From Symbiodinium microadriaticum (Eukaryota > Sar > Dinophyceae > Suessiales > Symbiodiniaceae): DNA of 64,000 nt. Both the position numbers and the translations under genes were made by a program. The notes beneath the pieces are model-generated. The model was given only the letters and a program-made list of their open reading frames with translations, made no database searches and was not told the origin of the DNA. The DNA lies in assembly GCA_001939145.1 (NCBI GenBank), contig LSRX01000522.1, positions 110,167 to 174,166 of the forward strand, in the 5' to 3' direction. Below are positions 50,035-61,116 of this stretch, in pieces. The stretch's first letter is position 1; each line of letters starts with the position of its first letter.

Positions 50035-50510
50035 GTAGGGTTTAGGGCTTAGGGTGTAGGGCTTACAAGGTTTAGGATTTATAGGGTTAGGTTTTAGAGG
50101 GTTAGGTTTAGGGTTTATAAGGGTTTTAGGGTTTATAGGGTAGGGTTTTGGGTTTATAAGGTTAGGTTTCATAGGGCTGGGTTTAAGGGTTTAGGGTTTA
50201 GAGGGTTAGGTTTTATAGGGTTAGGGTTTAGGGTTTAGGGTTTGTAAGGCTTAGGGTTTAGGGTTTATAAGGTATAGGATTTATAGGTTTAGGGTTTAGG
50301 GTTTATAAGGTTTAGGGTTTAGGGTTTAGAAGGTTAGGGTTTAGGGTTTATAAGGTTTAGCGTTTATAAGGTGTAGGGTTTAGGGTTTTAAAGGTTTAGT
50401 TTATAAGGTTATAGGGTTTAGGGTTTATAAGGTTTCGGATTCGTAAGGTTTAGGGTTCAAGGTTTATAAGGTGTAGGGTTTAGGGTTTATAAGGTTTAGG
50501 GTTACAAGGT
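50035..50510. repeat. Long TTTAGGG array with GGTTTATAAGG unit
   Basis: About 470 bp. GGGTTTATAAGGTTTAGGG recurs more than ten times with one- to three-heptamer spacing. Confidence 0.9.
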
Positions 50511-50647
50511 TTTACGTCTTGCAGGTTTGAGCGGGGTCACTAGTACGGGTAATCGTGGTTAGGTTCAAACCCTCCTACAAACATTGCGCCAAACATGAAG
50601 ACACCAAGAGTGTTACGCTTCAGCACATGCCCCCCCCCCAAACCCCA

Positions 50648-50739
50648 CCCAGAGGTCGCTATGTAGTTCCTTCTTTGGGGATTATCTTATAGGATTCTAA
50701 ATCTAAGCCACAGAAAGGAACTACTTAGGGGCCTATGGG
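50648..50739. mobile_element. FB-A, diverged left arm
   Basis: CCCAGAGGTCGCTATGTAGT left, ACTACTTAGGGGCCTATGGG right. Confidence 0.7.
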
Positions 50740-51277
50740 TAAGCCCTAAGTTCTCACATGGCTGTTCTCCCCAGGCACGAAGAGCCCCAGTCGTCGATGT
50801 TAGCGCCTTGTTTGAGTTTCGTTTTAGTGCTGGGGCTTCAGGGTAGATCCTATAAACCCTATAAGCACAAACCCTCAGTTTTAGCATCATAGAGCGGTAT
50901 ACATCCCTGAAGCCCTGTATTTGAGCCGGCCCTGTATCGAAAGGGGCTTGAGACTTATTCAGAGTGCCGCGCGAAGACCGCCCGAACCCCTGACTTCCTC
51001 AGATACCAGCAGACTTCCTCATCGTTCGGATTCAAGTTGTTTGTGTTTGTGTGCGGTTTCGGGCTTGCGCGCTGCGCGACTTCACTCTGCTGGTCTGTGA
51101 TAGGATTTAGGGCATTTAGGGCATTTAATGGCGAAGCTTAGGCGCTTAGGTAAGTGGGCACCAGGCTTCCGGCTAGCCGCAGAACACCTGATGCATCGAA
51201 GCTTCAAAGAGCCCGGAACCGAACACCTTCCCGGCAGGGTGAGGGCGATGTATCGCAGCTACAGGCTCGCCTGGTGT
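50740..51277. other. Unique DNA, no gene recognised
   Basis: Short duplicate GACTTCCTCA at 50990 and 51011; no sustained frame. Confidence 0.5.
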
Positions 51278-51400
51278 TCAGGGTTTAGGGTTTAGGGTTC
51301 AAGGTTTAGGGTTTAGGGTTTAGGGTTTAAGGTTTAGGGTTCAAGGTTTAGGGTTTAGGGTTTAGGGTTTCAGGTTTGGGGTTTAGGGTTTAAGGTTTTT
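51278..51400. repeat. TTTAGGG array
   Basis: TTCAAGGTTTAGGGTTTAGGG recurs at about 51298 and 51340. Confidence 0.9.
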
Positions 51401-51559
51401 AGGATTAAGGGGCTAAAGTTTTTTCAGAGTCAGTGGTTGGAAGCTCCCCACTCGGACTAACATCGAGCAACCTTTGCCGTAATCGGACAGTCGTAAGAGA
51501 TGCAGTAAGTATCGAGGGGAAAAGGCCTGGATACAGAGAGACAGATGATATTAGTAAGT

Positions 51560-51563
51560 AAAA

Positions 51564-51617
<54 letters not shown>

Positions 51618-51690
51618 TTATTTATTTATTTATTTATCATGACNATATATATATATATATTTATTTATTTATTTATTTATCATGACTTTT
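51560..51690. repeat. (AT)n and (TTTA)n microsatellite
   Basis: Contains the single-N overlap, so true length is shorter. Confidence 0.9.
51611..51686. other. Single-N join in AT/TTTA microsatellite
   Basis: The TATATATTTATTTA...TCATGAC segment is repeated on both sides of the N at 51644. This is an assembly overlap. Confidence 0.85.
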
Positions 51691-52118
51691 GATGCCTACA
51701 CTGTTCTTTGCTCCGACTTCGGACCTTTGCTTAAATTCACAGCCCCGAAGCGCTTGATTCACAGCACAAGCGTAAGCCTACTCTACCCATGCTTCCTCAT
51801 TGTCATGATTGTTGGACTGACTTTCAGGTTGAGACAAGCCCCTGTAAACTCTAATTAGACTATTCGAGAGTAGTCCTTAAACTCTATACCCTAAACCCTA
51901 CTCCCTGTAGTATAAATCCCAAAGCTTTCGTCGAATTGGAGGGACCAAATGCCCTTACCACGGACTCCTCTTACTTCTTCAGGGCTTATAGGCTTTAATT
52001 TAGGGGCACTTTTAAGACCTCCGCCCAGCGCGCAAAGTGAGTTATCTCGAACCCTAGCATCCGGAATGTCGGACCTTGAGCTACACAACTCTAATAAAAT
52101 CCTAAACCAACCTTTCGG

Positions 52119-52442
52119 ATGGACCGCGGATGCTCCAAAAAACCCCTCAGCCTTTTTGGGGTCCATTGGGTGGTCCATGATGGCAATGTGTGTGCGGGGC
52201 GGGCGTGGGCTTTTGGCGAATGGAGTGACGCCGACACCATCGCGGAGGCCACGATCTCAGAATCGCAGCCGGCATTGTACTACGGCGCTTGCGGGACGTT
52301 TCCCTCGCTGCGAACAGTTTCAGAGGGCGCCTGTGTGTATCTTGGGGGGTGGCTTCGGCCACATACTACGCGACGTGAGTGGCACCTGAAGGCGCAACAA
52401 CTGCTACGTGATGCATGGTTGCGAGTCAGGGCCTATGTGTAG
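52119..52442 (+). CDS. Anonymous ORF, 107 codons
   Basis: The frame reads ...GEWSDADTIAEATISES... then an aromatic/Gly part and an amphipathic basic C-terminus (LKAQQLLRDAWLRVRAY), ending at TAG 52440. It looks more protein-like than its neighbours but is not recognised. A 146-codon frame overlaps from 51949. It could be a terminal exon. Confidence 0.3.
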   Translation: MDRGCSKKPLSLFGVHWVVHDGNVCAGRAWAFGEWSDADTIAEATISESQPALYYGACGTFPSLRTVSEGACVYLGGWLRPHTTRREWHLKAQQLLRDAWLRVRAYV

Positions 52443-53270
52443 CTGTGTGTAACTATAGCTATGAACTGTATATACATACATACACATAACATGTAGTTAT
52501 GTCTGAAAAAAAGACTTTGAGCTTAAAATTGCTAAATAGCAACCCATCCGAACCAAAGTATCTACTCTCTATAAGTACATGATGCCCGAGGGTTTTGGGC
52601 CCCGTGCCCCATTGGCCACATCAACAAAGGGTAAATGAGGGTTTGGTGTGTCTTGTGCATTCTTTTAGGGTTTAGGGTTTAGGGCTTAGGGTTGCAATGG
52701 GGGGGACCCTAGCGAATCACATTGCTGCGTCTTCAGACCACGAGATTACACGAGGCATGCTCGGTTATGATCAGCCTGCGTTTGTATGCCTATGTAGTGC
52801 AGAGTCCACAGTACAGAAGCCTCCACAAATATCTTGAGATTTCGTGGTTACGAAGCAAAGCACCCAAAAGGAAATCCTTGAACCCTAAACCCAAGAACGT
52901 GTCATTGTGAAGGACGCACTTGCACATGCACTGTGCAACGTCGAGGGTGTGGCGCCAAGGTTTCGGGTTTGAGGCTCAACCTCAGCATCGGTGTGACTCG
53001 CTTTGGCACTTGAGTTTCGGTTTAGGGGTTAATTATGGTTTAGGGTTGCGACGGTTCTTCAGCCGTACAGCACTGTCAGATCCTCGCTCAGGGCTCCAGA
53101 CTCGCCCTTCTCGGGTTTAGGGTTTAGGGCTTCGCAGAATTCAAAGTCATGTGGTTCTGTACTTGAGTTACGACCGAGGTGTCCACTCAGACACGGCCAT
53201 CCAAACAATCCCGGAGGACCATGCTCTCGGATTTCCGGCTCACCATCCCGAGGTATTTTCTAGCATATTT
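52443..53270. other. Unique DNA, short frames only
   Basis: TTTAGGG patches at 52665-52695 and 53115-53130. Frames of 60-66 codons are unrecognised. Confidence 0.45.
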
Positions 53271-53345
53271 ACCATACATGGGAATATATACATATATGTT
53301 TTTCTATATACATATATATGTATGTATATATAAAAATTATATATC
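53271..53345. repeat. AT-rich microsatellite
   Basis: ATATACATATATGT and TATGTATGTATATATA blocks. Confidence 0.85.
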
Positions 53346-53641
53346 CTAAAACCTAAACCCTAAACCCTCACATAGGGGGATTATCCGGCTCGGGGCTGAA
53401 GGACTACGTGTGCAATTTTTGCTGAGTTTGGGGTTCTAGGTCTTTAAGTAGGTACCTACTTTTGGGCTGTTTGGAGTGTCAGGGTTTAGCGAGGGTTGCT
53501 TGAGCTATTTGTACTATTGTAGTATACCACAAGACCATAGTCTAAGCAAATTGCCAAAATACGGCCTTATGCTTCGAAGGATTCCTGGTAGAGGACCTAT
53601 ACACCCACGTAAAGACCCAGAACCCAGAACAATCCTAATAT

Positions 53642-53739
53642 AGGAACCTGATTAAGAAATCCCGGGCCGTTATGAAGGTCCTTAATATGAGCCCTTATCT
53701 ATTGGAGTGATAGGGCCAGGGTTTCTTAATCAGGTTTCC
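53642..53739. mobile_element. Foldback FB-L
   Basis: AGGAACCTGATTAAGAAA and TTTCTTAATCAGGTTTCCT, about 18-bp arms. Single copy. Confidence 0.75.
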
Positions 53740-53844
53740 TGCATTAGACCCTATAAGCTCGAAGCCCTAAAACCGAAACCTTTGACTTGGGATACTGCCC
53801 CCACTCAGTCACAGTTGAGCAATATTCACACCATGGTTATAAAT

Positions 53845-53925
53845 AAATGAATGAATGAATAAATGAATAAATGAATAAATAAATATAAATATAAATATAA
53901 ATATAAATATATATTTTTTTTTTAT
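53845..53925. repeat. (AATG/AATA)n and (AAATAT)n microsatellite
   Basis: ATGAATGAATAAATG then AAATATAAATATAAATAT and T9. Confidence 0.9.
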
Positions 53926-53987
53926 ACAAATGGGGCCCTTCATAGTAGGCCCAGTATCGACTGTTACTGCACGGGGGCAGTACCATT

Positions 53988-54093
53988 GTATAAGGGATTT
54001 AGTTTAAGTTACCATACTACGGAAACCATATTATTTACTATAGAAGATCCCTGTTATGGTAATTTAAACTAAGTCCCTTAACAAGAACCCAGT
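53988..54093. mobile_element. Foldback FB-S
   Basis: TATAAGGGATTTAGTTTAAG and TTTAAACTAAGTCCCTTA arms; the right end AACAAGAACCCAGTAAA matches the full left end of the copy at 48832. Confidence 0.75.
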
Positions 54094-54606
54094 AAACCCG
54101 AAGCCCTAGACTCTCTTAGTGGTTCGGCCGAGAGGAGATCTTTGGCGCTACTGCGGAAGCCATGGAAGTTCCCACGATGCTCTTGGAATCCACGAAGGAC
54201 GGATCTGGGGTTTCCAGGGTCTAGGCGTTTTAGGGTCCAAAACCCTAAACCCTAAGCCTAGCTGCTCCTCAACGAAGGGGCGCGCCCAGCTTTGAGGTTT
54301 CATTGTCTAAGTTTAGGGTGTAGGAGATGCTGAAGGGATATAGAGCCCTAACAGTCCATGTATCTACTCAGGCACTGCTGGGATCAGGATAGGTGGTTCT
54401 GTAGCAGCTATATCACGACTAGTTACTGGAACCCCAAGGGGAGGGCGCACACATGTGAACAGTAGGAACTCCAGATTAGAGTTTGGGGCATGTGCATGAT
54501 TGCTAGGAATGGCGACGCCCTGAACCCTAAAGCCTCTACACGGGAGCACGGGTGTTCACGATTTGGGGCTTAATGTTTAGAGTGAGTGTGGGAGCCGATT
54601 CTAAGA
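54094..54606. other. Unique DNA, no gene recognised
   Basis: No foldback; isolated heptamers near 54240. Confidence 0.5.
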
Positions 54607-54717
54607 CCCACAGGGTCCAAAGTACCTAAAATAGTAGAAAGTAGTGTTTCTATATAGGAGTTACTATTATGGCTTGGAGAAGTATCATCCCCATAACAGT
54701 ACCTGGGACCCTTTGGG
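54607..54717. mobile_element. Foldback FB-M
   Basis: CCCACAGGGTCCAAAGTACC and GTACCTGGGACCCTTTGGG arms. Confidence 0.75.
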
Positions 54718-54754
54718 ACACTGATTCGGGCTCGCTCCGGAGGTCATCCCAGTA

Positions 54755-54855
54755 CGGTTGATGATATAAATCCTGCATTACCCATAATAAGGGTTATACC
54801 ATAATTCCGATAGTTTAGGGTCCTTAAGGTCATGCAGGATTTGTATCATCAACAT
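54755..54855. mobile_element. Foldback FB-B, TA on both sides
   Basis: CGGTTGATGATATAAATCC and GGATTTGTATCATCAACAT; TA at 54753-54754 and 54856-54857. 38 bp from the previous FB-M. Confidence 0.9.
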
Positions 54856-55524
54856 TAGGAGTTGCGATTTTCCGCCTCGGACTTTGGTCCTTTGGAGTGA
54901 GCTAGGGCTTTTTAGCCAAGGGGTTGTCTTTTTTTTCCGGGGGGGGGGGGCCCTCAGTTTAGGGTGTGCCTTGTGCATTACAGGATTAGGCGAGGCTTAC
55001 GGCCCAAAGCTCAAGGGTCCTACGGCGTTCTCTTCCAGCCTGTCGAGATGAACTTTGGGCTACCCAGTCGCAACCTGAAGCCCTGGTTGACGAATTCCGG
55101 CGGCGATAGCACCCGCCCAGAAGAAGGTGCTAGTCGATCCGAAACCCAAAGGGTTAAAATCCTGAAGCCCTTAACTGAACTCCTAAGCCCTAAGCCTCGT
55201 CCCGAGCCGGGTTTCCGATTCTCCGCGCAAGCAGACGTTGGGGTGCCGGTCGCTCCTTACGGTTTACAGTATAGCAACCGTTATATCTAGCAGTCTAAGG
55301 ACTAGGCCCACTGCCGAATTTTCGCACAGGTCCATGCACTTACATTCCTGTCTAGTAAAAACCTAAGCCTTAAACCCAAACCCTATAGTATGCCATGTAC
55401 TGTGGCCCTAGAGTACTTACATAGTGCTTCGCCGGCAGAGCCAGCAAGATGCCAGCACCACATTGATGCGTCCCATTCACGCATTCACGGCAAGCTTTAG
55501 TAAAAGGCGAAAGTTTGATGCCCC
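54856..55524. other. Unique DNA, no gene recognised
   Basis: T8-CC-G12 run near 54930-54950; a 108-codon frame at 54964 is unrecognised. Confidence 0.45.
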
Positions 55525-55531
55525 TTGAGCC

Positions 55532-55975
55532 TTGGTGTTCTTTGGCTGGCCGTGCCTCGTGTGGCGCCAGACCTCACTGACATTCCTGCAGCCCTGGGTG
55601 CCGCGGAGCTTTGCCCGGCCTGGCGGACTTGGCGCGGTGTTCCCCATCAGCGCGGTTTGGCGCATTGGAGGTCTTCAGTCGACCGCCAAACGGCTCCAAA
55701 TACAGACAGATGGTGGACAGCTCCACCAAGTACTCCTTCAGAAGCTCGTAATTCGTTTCGAGGTCGGAGCCATGGAACTCCCACTGGAGGGCGACTTTCA
55801 AGGCGAGCACTGGTGGTACGACTGGTGGAAGGCCAATGGGCATGCGCAGCTCAAGGTCGGCATCGTGGCCGACGGCTTACATAGAAACCCAGGAAGGCCA
55901 AAGCCGGGTTCGCCTCAATTCACGACTCGGACACAGGGCGTTTTTGCGAGGCTTGCGCATGTTCGGGCTGGTTAA
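55532..55975 (+). CDS. Anonymous ORF, 147 codons (strand uncertain)
   Basis: The frame contains Trp-rich and hydrophobic segments (HWWYDWWKANGHAQLK around residue 92) and ends at TAA 55973. The opposite strand has a competing 89-codon frame (55574-55843) that also reads well (ETNYELLKEYLVEL). The GC-rich tract 55525-55975 stands out from the surrounding A/T-rich repeats, which favours some coding content on one strand. No domain is recognised. Confidence 0.3.
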   Translation: MVFFGWPCLVWRQTSLTFLQPWVPRSFARPGGLGAVFPISAVWRIGGLQSTAKRLQIQTDGGQLHQVLLQKLVIRFEVGAMELPLEGDFQGEHWWYDWWKANGHAQLKVGIVADGLHRNPGRPKPGSPQFTTRTQGVFARLAHVRAG

Positions 55976-55977
55976 GT

Positions 55978-56230
55978 CTTTTTTGACGTAGTACGTAGCA
56001 AAGGAATCGTAGAGAGCTCTGGTCGATCGGCAATAACAGTCTGAAAATTACATTTTAAGACCCTACGATAGTCTGTCTTTTTTGAGATATTACGGTATTA
56101 CGCAACAAAGGACTCGTAGAAAGCGCTGGTCAATCGGCAATCGTATCTTCCTTGATACCTCCTTACAGTCTGAAATAATGATATAGAATCATAGAACTTA
56201 CATCCCAAGACCCTACGATTCGATTTTTTC
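55978..56230. repeat. Imperfect tandem duplication of about 110-135 bp
   Basis: Shared in order: CTTTTTTGA, GCAAAGGA-x-TCGTAGA, GGTC-x-ATCGGCAAT, ACAGTCTGAAA and AAGACCCTACGAT. The second copy carries extra A/T-rich sequence. Confidence 0.8.
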
Positions 56231-57744
56231 GTCTAAATGATATGATGCACAACTTGCTTGGGTGCTGAGGGCTTTCGTACTAGCGTTTGAGGTCTGCTTT
56301 CGCTTTGTTGGCCCCTTTCAACCCTGAAGTTGTGCAGAGTCAGTGGTCAAGACCAAGCTCACCAAACCGAAGGGCTAAAAGGGCTTCGGAGATTCTGCCA
56401 CCAGAGTTTCGGGTGTAGGGGAAGAGTTTAGGGTTTGGGGGTTTAGGGTTTAGGGCGTAGAGGGAAGCAGTAAGGCCCCCCCCCTTCATAGCGAGTTCAA
56501 GATGCCACAGTCTGTTAGAACCTAGCAAGAATTGACCTCCTATCTGCAGAGGCGAAGCAGCTGCTAGCCGGCACGAGTGCGCTCCCCAGCTGTCCTTTCT
56601 CTGTAGAGTCCGACCTTGCAGGAGCAGTAGCAGCAGGAGAAAAAGCTGGAGGTTGTATCAGTTACTAGTCATGGCGGTAGAGTGTAACCTTCCTAGTAGC
56701 ACTTCAACTGGTGCCAGTACCCATGATAGCCTAACTTAATCTCTCTCAACAGCCTCATCTCTATGTTCAGGGTTACAAGCCCTGAGGTTTACAACTAAAA
56801 ACCCTAGGCTTTGAAGCTTAAGCCTTATAAGCCCTAAAGCATCCTTAACCGGTCGAGTCCCCTAAGGATCTTATAAGTTCATTGTATAAAGCAGGGCTTC
56901 CCTATCCGTAATCATGGTTCTGGCTTGTGTATGTTGCGGTTTTGGGTTTAGGGTTTAAGGTATTCCATTGTTGATGGGTCGTTACGGCTTTTTGGGTTTA
57001 GGGTTTAAGGTATTCCATTGATAGGTAGTTGGAAGCTAGAGCCCCTTGCGGGTATCGGGCGCTCAGGTGCGGAGAGCACTTCGCCAGGCCACGGTGGAGA
57101 CCAGGTGACGGTGGGCCACACAAAGCAATCCTGCACAGACCCTTTCAAAAGGATTCGAAAGGTTGAGGGATAAGCTTCCCTGACAGGGTGTAGGGTTTAT
57201 GTAGGCAATGTAGGGTTTGGGGTTTAGGGCCCTAAGTAAGGTTCCCTTGCAGGGTACCAATTTTTTGGACAGGGCATCAGGCCGTTTCGGGCAAAATGGA
57301 GTTGCTCTACTATGTCACTATGCTTTATTGTATACTGTATGCACCCGCCGCAAACATCCGTGGATTATCCTGTGTGCATGGACTGTGTGTAGTATAGGTT
57401 GGGGAGTCGGAATGTTTGATCAATGTCACGGTGTTGTTATAAATGTGTAGTTTTGTTTTTACAAAACATATGCCTCTCCGTTTCCAACTATTGAAGCACG
57501 CCCGCATCGTCTCCTGATTTATTCCTGGGCGCAGACTCGTACCCGGCGATCGAGTCATATTTCCAGCACGAGATTTTGAGATGTAGAGTCTTTCCTAGTC
57601 CTTAAACCTTGAACCTAAACTGGGGGGAAGAAAGAAGAACCCCCGAAAAGTGTTTGAATGTTTGTGGATCATCTCACAGAACCCTAGCCTTCTGTTCACA
57701 AGCCTAGCTCTCTGCTCACAAGCCCTAAACCCGAGCTTAACGCC
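56231..57744. other. Low-repeat stretch without a recognisable gene
   Basis: TTTAGGG patches near 56430-56455 and 57205-57230. X-type duplication GGGTTTAAGGTATTCCATTG at about 56952 and 57001. Frames of 60-80 codons are unrecognised. Confidence 0.45.
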
Positions 57745-57823
57745 CAGAAACCTATCTTGTTAGGGTTCCATATCATGACTTATTAAATATGTCCTTAACA
57801 ATGTATTGTTGGGGGGTTGAGGT
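57745..57823. mobile_element. Decayed FB-H variant
   Basis: CTTGTTAGGGTTCCATATCA and TATGTCCTTAACAATG match the 30254 centre; arms eroded. Confidence 0.45.
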
Positions 57824-57839
57824 AAACCTTGAAGCAACC

Positions 57840-57930
57840 CTAAACCGTAATCCTTAAATCCTAAACCCTGAAGGCTAAACCCTTAAATCCCTAAACCCTA
57901 AACCCTGAGTCCTAAGCCCTACACCTTTAA
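57840..57930. repeat. Degenerate CCCTAAA array
   Basis: CCTTAAATCCCTAAACC mix. Confidence 0.75.
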
Positions 57931-58009
57931 AGCCGTATCCGCCGTTTCCCATGTCTGCTGCACGAGGGCTCGAGGTAGGCCTTGGGATCTCCCCCGTGCG
58001 GTATCATAG

Positions 58010-58145
58010 CTAGGGTATTAGGGTATTGGGGGTTTAGGGGTTGAGGGTTTTAGGGTGTAGGGTTTAGGGTATTAGGGTTTAGGGTAGTAGGGTTTAGGGT
58101 TTAGGGTCTTAGGGTATTATGGTAGTAGGGGTTTAGGGTTTATCC
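58010..58145. repeat. TTTAGGG/TATTAGGG array
   Basis: GGGTATTAGGGTTTAGGGTA alternation. Confidence 0.85.
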
Positions 58146-58217
58146 AACAGAAAGCCTTAATCCCCGTTTCATGTAGGGACCTGATTGTCAGAGTTGTGGG
58201 GGGTGTGGTACTACATA

Positions 58218-58315
58218 CTGTTGATTTGTATCCTGCATTACCTTAAGGACCCCAAACTATGGGAATTATGGCATATTCCTTCTCATGGGTAATGCAGGAT
58301 TGATATCATCAACCG
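58218..58315. mobile_element. Foldback FB-B, TA on both sides
   Basis: CTGTTGATTTGTATCCTGC and GGATTGATATCATCAACCG; TA at 58216-58217 and 58316-58317. Confidence 0.9.
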
Positions 58316-58419
58316 TAGTAAGTACTCTTCGGGCGATTATAGTGCTGATCATGTAGCAGCCTCTGGGGCTCATCGTCTAGAGTTGCGGGAACCCATTCCA
58401 GACCCTCAGTTCGACGCTG

Positions 58420-58490
58420 AGCGTTTAGGGTTTAGGGGTTTAGGGTTTGGGGATAGGGTTTAGGGTTTAGGGTTTAGGGTTTAGGGTATT
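58420..58490. repeat. TTTAGGG array
   Basis: Clean; ends 13 bp before FB-N. Confidence 0.85.
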
Positions 58491-58503
58491 GAGACCCTAT
58501 GAG

Positions 58504-58621
58504 GCGTTGATGTAGACCTCTGATGAATAGACCTCCCCTTCCTCGGAGGGGATGATCGTGGATCTGAAGATATAAGGTCCTTACAGACGGGGGATTCAGT
58601 AATCAGAGGTCTACGTTACGA
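58504..58621. mobile_element. Foldback FB-N
   Basis: CGTTGATGTAGACCTCTGAT and ATCAGAGGTCTACGTTACG arms; inner CCCCTTCCTCGGAGGGG hairpin. Single copy. Confidence 0.7.
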
Positions 58622-59474
58622 TCCTAAACCCCTAAGGATAAAGCAGCTCGGAATCACTTCTACCTGGTTGCGGCCATGGCAGCCTAAAGCCATGGGAAAG
58701 CCACCTGCCAAGGGCAAAGGCAGGCTCTGATTTACGGTACGAAAGCCTGCCAAAAAACCGTATACAGCCGGAACAAGGATGACGACTGCTGACGCGGCTT
58801 CTTAGTTCTTCAAGGTTAGACAAGAGGTTGAAGATATCGAGTTCCCAGCTTTTTTGGCAGCAAGTTGTCGGACTTAGAGAACTTTGGGTTCGGGAGTTTG
58901 CAGCTCAGACTTCATCTGGTGAGTCGGGTTTAGGGTTATAGGATTGGGGCTCTGCAGGGGCTTAGGATTTGTAGCATATGGTTTCGGGTCAAGGAGGAGT
59001 TTAATGTTGTGTGTGCATGACTGTATGCACCCAAAGAGTCGTGCACACAAACACAAATGATCAGCTCTGGTTTGACTGTTGCTGCACTTGCCGACTCCCA
59101 GAAACCCTAATAGAGTCGTTCTGGTCGCTCGTTCATCGGTGGAATCAGGGGCCTGAAATAATACAAACTGCGTTTCTTCGGGTTCTTGATTTAGCGCGGT
59201 ATTGTTCTGCAACATAGTTCATCTTAGCCATGAAGGCCCCTACGTAATTATGGTTGAACGTAAACGCAAATATCTGAACGCTCTGCAACCTACTTCCTGA
59301 ACAGCACAACCCGAGACCCTAACGTGTGCTCCATACCCCGCATCCCTACGTTTGGAATCCGGCTGAGCCTCGTAGCGGGCCACACAAGTCTTGAGTCTTC
59401 TCTTTCAGCACTCCGATGTTGAAGCATGGGTTAAGAGTTTTGGGTTTGCCGCATTAGAGACACCTATAGGCCTA
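58622..59474. other. Unique DNA, no gene recognised
   Basis: A 113-codon reverse frame (58874-59215) ends in heptamer translation (TNPKPLQ) and is rejected. Confidence 0.45.
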
Positions 59475-59476
59475 TA

Positions 59477-59568
59477 CCCACAGGCTCCATAGTAGTTCCT
59501 TTTTATGGTTTATATTTAGAATCCTATAAGTAAATTCCAAAAAGGAACTACTAAGGAGCCTATATACC
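59477..59568. mobile_element. Foldback FB-A
   Basis: CCCACAGGCTCCATAGTAG and CTACTAAGGAGCCTATATA; right end diverged, left TA present. Confidence 0.8.
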
Positions 59569-59685
59569 GGTAGGCCCTAAACCCTGAAACTACACATTAG
59601 ACGCTGCGACTATGGCTTTCCTTCTGCTGGAGGTCCGGGCCGTGGATATGCTCCAGGTCCATCAGAAGCCCCTTGGGGCATTATT

Positions 59686-59793
59686 CCCAGAGGGCCCATA
59701 TATACTACTATTATTGTGGAACTAGGTCCCAAAAACCATCCTTATCATGGTTTGGGGACCTAATTCCATGATAGCAGTATTTTTGAACCCTCT
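59686..59793. mobile_element. Foldback FB-G, diverged
   Basis: CCCAGAGGGCCCATATATAC and ATAGCAGTATTTTTGAACCC; target duplication not clear. Confidence 0.75.
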
Positions 59794-59849
59794 TGCTTTG
59801 TTTAAACCGGGTCTGTGTTGCGACGTCGTGCGTTTGGTCTCTGAAAGGC

Positions 59850-60010
59850 TCCCTAAACCCAATGCCCTAAGCCCGAACCAATCCCTACTTACTCCTAAGC
59901 TTCAGATCCTCTGCTTTCAAAACCTCAAAACAACCCTAAACCCAAAACCCTCAAAACAGCCCCAAACCCTAAACCCTCAAAATCCCTAAACCGTAGCCTT
60001 ACACACCCCC
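59850..60010. repeat. Loose CCCTAAA/CCCTCAAA array
   Basis: CCCTCAAAAC and CCCAAACCC variants. Confidence 0.65.
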
Positions 60011-60249
60011 ATATCCCCAAGGGTTCCCCTCATCCCAACTCCTATGTACTCCCAGCCCTGGACCGGCCAGGTCGAGTCTCCAACAGCTCCAAAGCTCCAA
60101 GTGTCATCCGAGCTACTAAGAGATAACCTCTGACTCGGGATACATATCGTGCCATTACCTCTCTTTTTGTAGGGACCAAATATTCCAAAACTTTAGCTAG
60201 ATTCTGGATATGGTTACAATCCGCAATGGGCTATGGAAGCTTCCGGCGG

Positions 60250-60465
60250 GCTAAACCCAAAACCCAAAACCCTAAGCCCTAATTAAACCCTAAACCCAAA
60301 ACCCTAAACCCTAATGAGACCCTAAACCCAAAACCCTAAACCCTAATTAAGCCCTAAATCCAAAACCCTAACCCTAATTAAACCCTAAACCCAAAACCCT
60401 AAACCCTAAATAAACCCTAACCCAAAACCCTAAACCCTAAACCCTAAACCCCTACTCCTTGAGGC
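60250..60465. repeat. Tandem CCCTAATTAAACCCTAAACCC array
   Basis: About five units of about 33 bp, each with an AATTA or AATGAG insert plus CCCAAAA; higher-order telomere-like repeat. Confidence 0.9.
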
Positions 60466-60522
60466 TCCGTCAGCGGAAGACGAGGAGTTTTGGGAGCGTT
60501 TCGCCATGAGCAGGCAGGACTT

Positions 60523-60648
60523 TTTTGTTTTGAGATTTTGGGGGATAGTATAGGTCTTAACGGTTTTAGGATTTTAGGGTTTTAGGGTTTAGGGTGCAGG
60601 GNTTTTGTTTTGAGATTTTGGGGGATAGTATAGGTCTTAACGGTTTTG
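60523..60648. other. Single-N join with duplicated flank
   Basis: A segment of about 45 bp containing GGGGGATAGTATAGGTC occurs at 60523-60567 and again at 60603-60648 around the N at 60602. Only the right copy continues into unique DNA. Confidence 0.8.
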
Positions 60649-60846
60649 TTTTGGGAATTTCGGGGTAGGTCTTAATGGTTTTGCTTTGGGATTGCGGGAC
60701 ATGGGTTTAAGGTTTTCGGTTCCTGGGCTTTGGAGCTTATCTTGTCCTTGACTACGACAGACTAGTATGGAATGACCCGGCACTTCTAGTGTAGACTGCT
60801 TTCAACAATCGGCAGTTGGACGGAAAAGGTTCGCCTAAACCCTAAA

Positions 60847-60935
60847 CCATAGGCTCCAAAGTAGCTCCTTTTGGGGTTACCTTTATAGGATCCTAAATAT
60901 GAGCCACAAAAAGGAACTACCATGGAGCCTATGGG
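60847..60935. mobile_element. Foldback FB-A in CCCTAAA
   Basis: Left joined at CCTAAA-CCATAGG (one base lost), right CCTATGGG-TA-AACCCTAAA. Confidence 0.85.
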
Positions 60936-61037
60936 TAAACCCTAAACCCCTGATGAGATTGCTCCTCGGTGTGGTACTAGGTTTCGTGGTGGTCAGAAGC
61001 TAGCGGAACCTCGACCAGGAACCCCAATTAAGCCCTA

Positions 61038-61114
61038 CCTGGACCCCACAGAACCATGATTTCTTTTTTTAAATAAGTCAAAGTCCTGGAAAAGGTAGGA
61101 TATTTGGGGTAAGG
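61038..61114. mobile_element. Foldback FB-H, TA on both sides
   Basis: CCTGGACCCCACAGAACC left; GGTAGGATATTTGGGGTAAGG right; TA at 61036-61037 and 61115-61116. Confidence 0.8.
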
Positions 61115-61116
61115 TA

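Noticed and set aside
58874-59215. 113-codon reverse-strand frame
   Set aside because: C-terminal third is telomere-like repeat translation; no domain.
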